This document shows, in pieces, positions 14,521 to 17,028 of a DNA stretch of 17,028 bases (position 1 is its first letter; each line of letters opens with the position of its first letter). The DNA lies in the NCBI GenBank assembly GCA_902783935.1, contig CACZTA010000061.1:1-17028 (forward strand). Reading direction: 5' to 3'. This DNA comes from an uncultured Lachnospiraceae bacterium (GTDB taxonomy: Bacteria > Bacillota > Clostridia > Lachnospirales > Lachnospiraceae). The notes beneath the pieces are model-generated. The model had not been told where the DNA came from and ran no database searches. It worked only from the letters and a program-made list of their open reading frames with translations. The position numbers and the translations under genes were made by a program.

Positions 14521-15424
14521 AATAATACTTTACAAGCCGGATTTTGTTTTTCTCTTTTCTGTAAATCCCGATAAATGTCCCGTCCCCGGTATAGGCGCGC
14601 AGCTCCGCACCGTCTTCCGGCAGGGAGGCCGCTCCGTCCAGATCCCCGGTCTTGACGGGATGTCCGCTGAGTACGGATTTCAGGACATCATCTTTTACTG
14701 TCACTGAAGGCAGGGCTGCATAGAAGCTGTCAACAGGTCTGACGAAACTGTAGCAGGTCTTCCCCTCCCTGTCCTCCTTCTCTTTGAGCAGGGTGAGTTC
14801 ATCGAGGGTAAGTGCTTCCTCCAGCCCGAACTCCTCGACCCGCGTCCGGATGAGGGACTCCATACAGGCTCCGCACCCGAGTTTTTGTCCGAGGTCATGG
14901 CAGAGTGTCCGGATATAAGTGCCGTGGGAGCAGGTGACGCGGAATACGGCATGAGGCGGCTCAAACCGCAGAAGACTGATCTCACTGAATTCCACTTCGC
15001 GGGGTTGTCTTTCCACCTCGATTCCTCGGCGCGCCAGATCCACCAGCTTCTGTCCGTTGACCTTCAGGGCGCTGTACATCGGAGGAAGCTGCATCTGCCG
15101 CCCGGTAAACGACATCAGCATTTCCCGGAAATCACTCTCGGTGCCGTCAAAGACAGACTCCCTGAGCACTTTTCCTGAGATATCCTGCGTATCCGTCTCC
15201 TGTCCGAGAAGAATCCCCGCCTCATATGTCTTCGTTCCGCTGCTGAATGTATCCACCAGCCTGGTGGCCCGTCCCATACAGACGGGAAGGACCCCCTCCG
15301 CATCCGGGTCCAGCGTCCCGGTATGGCCGATTTTTTTCTGTCCGAAGATCCTGCGCATCCTCGCAACCACGCCGAAAGACGTCATGCCTTTTTCTTTGCG
15401 GACAATGATCACGCCGTGAATCAT
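14507..15424 (-). CDS. truB: tRNA pseudouridine(55) synthase
   Basis: Converts U55 of the tRNA T-loop to pseudouridine. The 305 residues carry the TruB signature: [17 protein letters not shown] at the N terminus, and [19 protein letters not shown] (33-51) with catalytic Asp39. Later family blocks are [42 protein letters not shown]-like sequence (here KLVDLARRG) and [15 protein letters not shown]. A C-terminal PUA-like extension ends the protein. The ATG at 15424 overlaps the nrnA stop as ATGA. Its place among infB, rbfA and ribF is the usual one. Confidence 0.97.
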   Translation of the reverse strand: [305 protein letters not shown]

Positions 15425-16371
15425 AACTGTTCCTCAATGCAGGCGAGAATCGCCGGAAGAATCTGTTCGGGAGTCCCTTCGACCGTCGCCCCTGCAGCCA
15501 GTATATGGCCGCCGCCGCCGAACCGGGCCGCCACATCGGAGACATTGACACCGGTGTTGCTCCGCAGGGATATTTTATATTCATTTTCGCCTGTCTGATA
15601 CAGGAAGACAGCCGCCAGGACGCCTTCTGTCTGACGGAGATCAGAAACAATGATATCCAGATCTTTCAGCCCGGCTCCGAACCGCTCCATGTCTTCCGCA
15701 GTGATGACGGCGGAAACACATCTTCCGTCCAGATGCAGGGATGCGCGTGACAGGGCATACCCGGTAATCCGGTTCTGGACAAAGGTGCGCCTGTTAAAGG
15801 TAGCATCTATGATTTCCGCGGAATCAATCCCCTTTTCCATCAGCGCCGCTGCAGTCCTCATAGTGGCCGGTTTTGTGTTCCGGTACTGAAACACACCGCA
15901 GTCATGGACAATACCGGTAAACAGCGATTCCGCGATATCACGGTCCGTTTTTTCATAATCAAAAAGTTCCGCCAGTACTTCCGCGCAGGATGATGCGTCA
16001 GGAACGATGTGGTTGATATCCGCAAACCCCGGATTACTCACATGGTGATCAATACAGACCGTTTTCGCAGCACTGCGGAACAGGTCTCCGGCTACGCCGA
16101 TTCTGTCCGGTATACTTGTGTCGCAGCAGATAAAAAGGTCACAGGCTGCCCCTTCCTTCACTTCCTGCTCCGCTTCGCTCATTCCCTTTACGGAACAGAG
16201 CGCTTCTTTCGGCCTTTCAAGATAAAGGCTGACGCTGATCTCCGGGAAGTTTTTCCTGAGATACATATACAGGGCTGTACAGCTCCCTATACAATCGCCG
16301 TCCGGGTTTGCATGACCCGCGACGGCGACAGATTTACATGAATCATCAATGATGTCTTTAATATTCGTCAT
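15421..16371 (-). CDS. nrnA: DHH-family phosphoesterase, NrnA-like oligoribonuclease/pAp phosphatase
   Basis: Member of the DHH/DHHA1 family; NrnA enzymes degrade short RNA oligonucleotides and 3'-phosphoadenosine 5'-phosphate with Mn2+. The 316 residues contain the metal motifs GHANPDGDCIGS (19-30), CDTS (83-86), IDHH (107-110) and GIVHDCGVF (153-161), and the C-terminal DHHA1 motif GGGGHILAAG (285-294). In the fourth motif the usual TDTG is HDCG but the metal-binding Asp remains. I chose the ATG at 16371, preceded by GAGGA eight bases upstream and overlapping the rbfA stop by 14 bases; in-frame ATGs up to 16407 lie deeper in rbfA. Substrate choice within the family is inferred from operon position and length. 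Confidence 0.92.
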   Translation of the reverse strand: MTNIKDIIDDSCKSVAVAGHANPDGDCIGSCTALYMYLRKNFPEISVSLYLERPKEALCSVKGMSEAEQEVKEGAACDLFICCDTSIPDRIGVAGDLFRSAAKTVCIDHHVSNPGFADINHIVPDASSCAEVLAELFDYEKTDRDIAESLFTGIVHDCGVFQYRNTKPATMRTAAALMEKGIDSAEIIDATFNRRTFVQNRITGYALSRASLHLDGRCVSAVITAEDMERFGAGLKDLDIIVSDLRQTEGVLAAVFLYQTGENEYKISLRSNTGVNVSDVAARFGGGGHILAAGATVEGTPEQILPAILACIEEQL

Positions 16372-16735
16372 TATGGGATTCCTCATCATGCCTGACGACT
16401 TCCTCAATCAGGCGTGACATTTGCGTTCCGCGTTCAATAGAACGGTCGAGAATAAAAGTCAGTTCGGGTGTATACCGCATATTCAGTCTCCCGGCGAGCT
16501 CCCGCCTGATAAACCCTCTGGCGGATTCAATTCCTTCCATGGTTTTCTGACGTTCTTCTTCATCTCCCATGACACTGATATAGACTTTACACGTCTTCAG
16601 ATCCGGAGCCACAACGGCCTCCATGACAGAAGTCATGATGCCGATGCGCGGATCCTTCAGTTCCCGGATGATGGCCGAGAGTTCTCTCGTCACCTCTCCG
16701 TTCACTCTCAGGTTTTTTGTCCCGTTTTTTCTCAT
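16358..16735 (-). CDS. rbfA: 30S ribosome-binding factor A
   Basis: KH-like RNA-binding protein for late 16S rRNA 5'-end maturation and 30S assembly. The 125 residues contain the family pattern: RVNGEVTRELSAIIRELKDPRIG at the N terminus, then SVMEAVVAPDLKTCKVYISVMG, ESARGFIRRELAGRLNMRYTPELTFILDRSIERGTQM. The ATG at 16735 overlaps the infB stop as ATGA. It is the normal neighbour of infB in Firmicutes. The short acidic tail (EESHNDEY) is shared in sequence with the nrnA start region through the overlap. Confidence 0.97.
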   Translation of the reverse strand: MRKNGTKNLRVNGEVTRELSAIIRELKDPRIGIMTSVMEAVVAPDLKTCKVYISVMGDEEERQKTMEGIESARGFIRRELAGRLNMRYTPELTFILDRSIERGTQMSRLIEEVVRHDEESHNDEY

Positions 16736-17028
16736 GTTCTCGGCACCTCAACCATCGTGTAGGCTTCTACCGTATCTTCAACCTGGAAGTCGCCCCATCC
16801 GTCAAATACAAAGCCGCACTCATAACCTTCCCGGACTTCCTTGACGTCATCCTTGAAGCGTTTCAGGGAAGCCAGCTGGCCTTCATACAGCTTCTCCGTG
16901 CCACGGAAGACACGTACCTTCGATGACTTCTGGAAAATGCCGTCCCTGATATAGGCACCCGCAATATTTCCGACACCGGAAGCCTTGAACATCTGGCGGA
17001 TCTCGGCGTGTCCCTGAATTTTTTCTTC
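16732..17028 (-). CDS. infB: Translation initiation factor IF-2 (C-terminal end only)
   Basis: GTPase that brings initiator tRNA to the 30S subunit. Only the last 98 residues are in the window: the end of domain III and domain IV (C2), which binds formylmethionyl-tRNA. Recognisable stretches are GHAEIRQMFKAS, GNIAGAYIRDG, YEGQLASLKRFKDDVKEVREGYECGF and VEDTVEAYTMVEV. GTPase motifs lie outside the window. It ends in TGA overlapping the rbfA start codon, as expected for the nusA-infB operon that must continue beyond position 17028. Confidence 0.96.
   Translation of the reverse strand, partial: EEKIQGHAEIRQMFKASGVGNIAGAYIRDGIFQKSSKVRVFRGTEKLYEGQLASLKRFKDDVKEVREGYECGFVFDGWGDFQVEDTVEAYTMVEVPRT

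Noticed and set aside
1..17028. Mobile elements, CRISPR arrays, tRNA or rRNA genes, prophage genes, defence systems
   Set aside because: No direct-repeat arrays, transposase or integrase motifs, terminal repeats or tRNA-like cloverleaf sequences were seen. Gaps between genes are short and the content is core metabolism and translation.

Overview
The window looks like core chromosome of a low-to-mid-GC Gram-positive anaerobe, most likely class Clostridia and probably family Lachnospiraceae. The basis is the family mix and gene order (Gls24-nusB-xseA-xseB; infB-rbfA-DHH phosphoesterase-truB-ribF-rpsO-pnp; DUF1292 and DUF5662 proteins) and the strong AGGAGG-type ribosome binding sites. This placement is an inference from families I recognise, not a database match. 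Nineteen protein genes were found, two of them cut by the window edges. Eighteen run on the minus strand and one on the plus strand. No tRNA, rRNA, CRISPR array, insertion sequence or prophage gene was seen, and no gap between genes exceeds 300 bases.

Right block (17028 down to 10494, minus strand). The end of infB is followed without gaps by rbfA, nrnA, truB and ribF, coupled by 4- and 14-base overlaps: the distal part of a translation/RNA-maturation operon. A strong promoter whose -35 box covers the ribF stop codon starts rpsO, with a structured leader of about 100 bases. A hairpin separates rpsO from pnp, a good intrinsic terminator follows pnp, and dut lies just beyond it.

Middle. A lone plus-strand gene for a very acidic DUF1292 protein (10076-10420) is bounded by its own promoter region and by an intrinsic terminator whose U-tract overlaps the stop codon of the convergent dut gene. 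Upstream of it, a divergent promoter (9955-9983) serves the left block.

Left block (9874 down to 1, minus strand). The order is a GH13 debranching-enzyme-like protein, a DUF5662 protein, an FtsW/RodA-type SEDS glycosyltransferase, an acyl carrier protein, glutamyl-tRNA synthetase (gltX), peptide-release factor 3 (prfC), an SseB-like protein, a Gls24/Asp23 protein, nusB, xseA and the start of xseB. No convincing terminator interrupts it, so long co-transcripts are possible.

The most unusual item is the GH13 protein. It keeps the glycogen-debranching scaffold but has lost the catalytic nucleophile, the transition-state aspartate and most conserved active-site residues, so it reads as a pseudoenzyme. 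Its C-terminal tail also overlaps the next gene by 119 bases in another frame. Most of the rest is ordinary housekeeping sequence; the other observations concern regulation and gene junctions.
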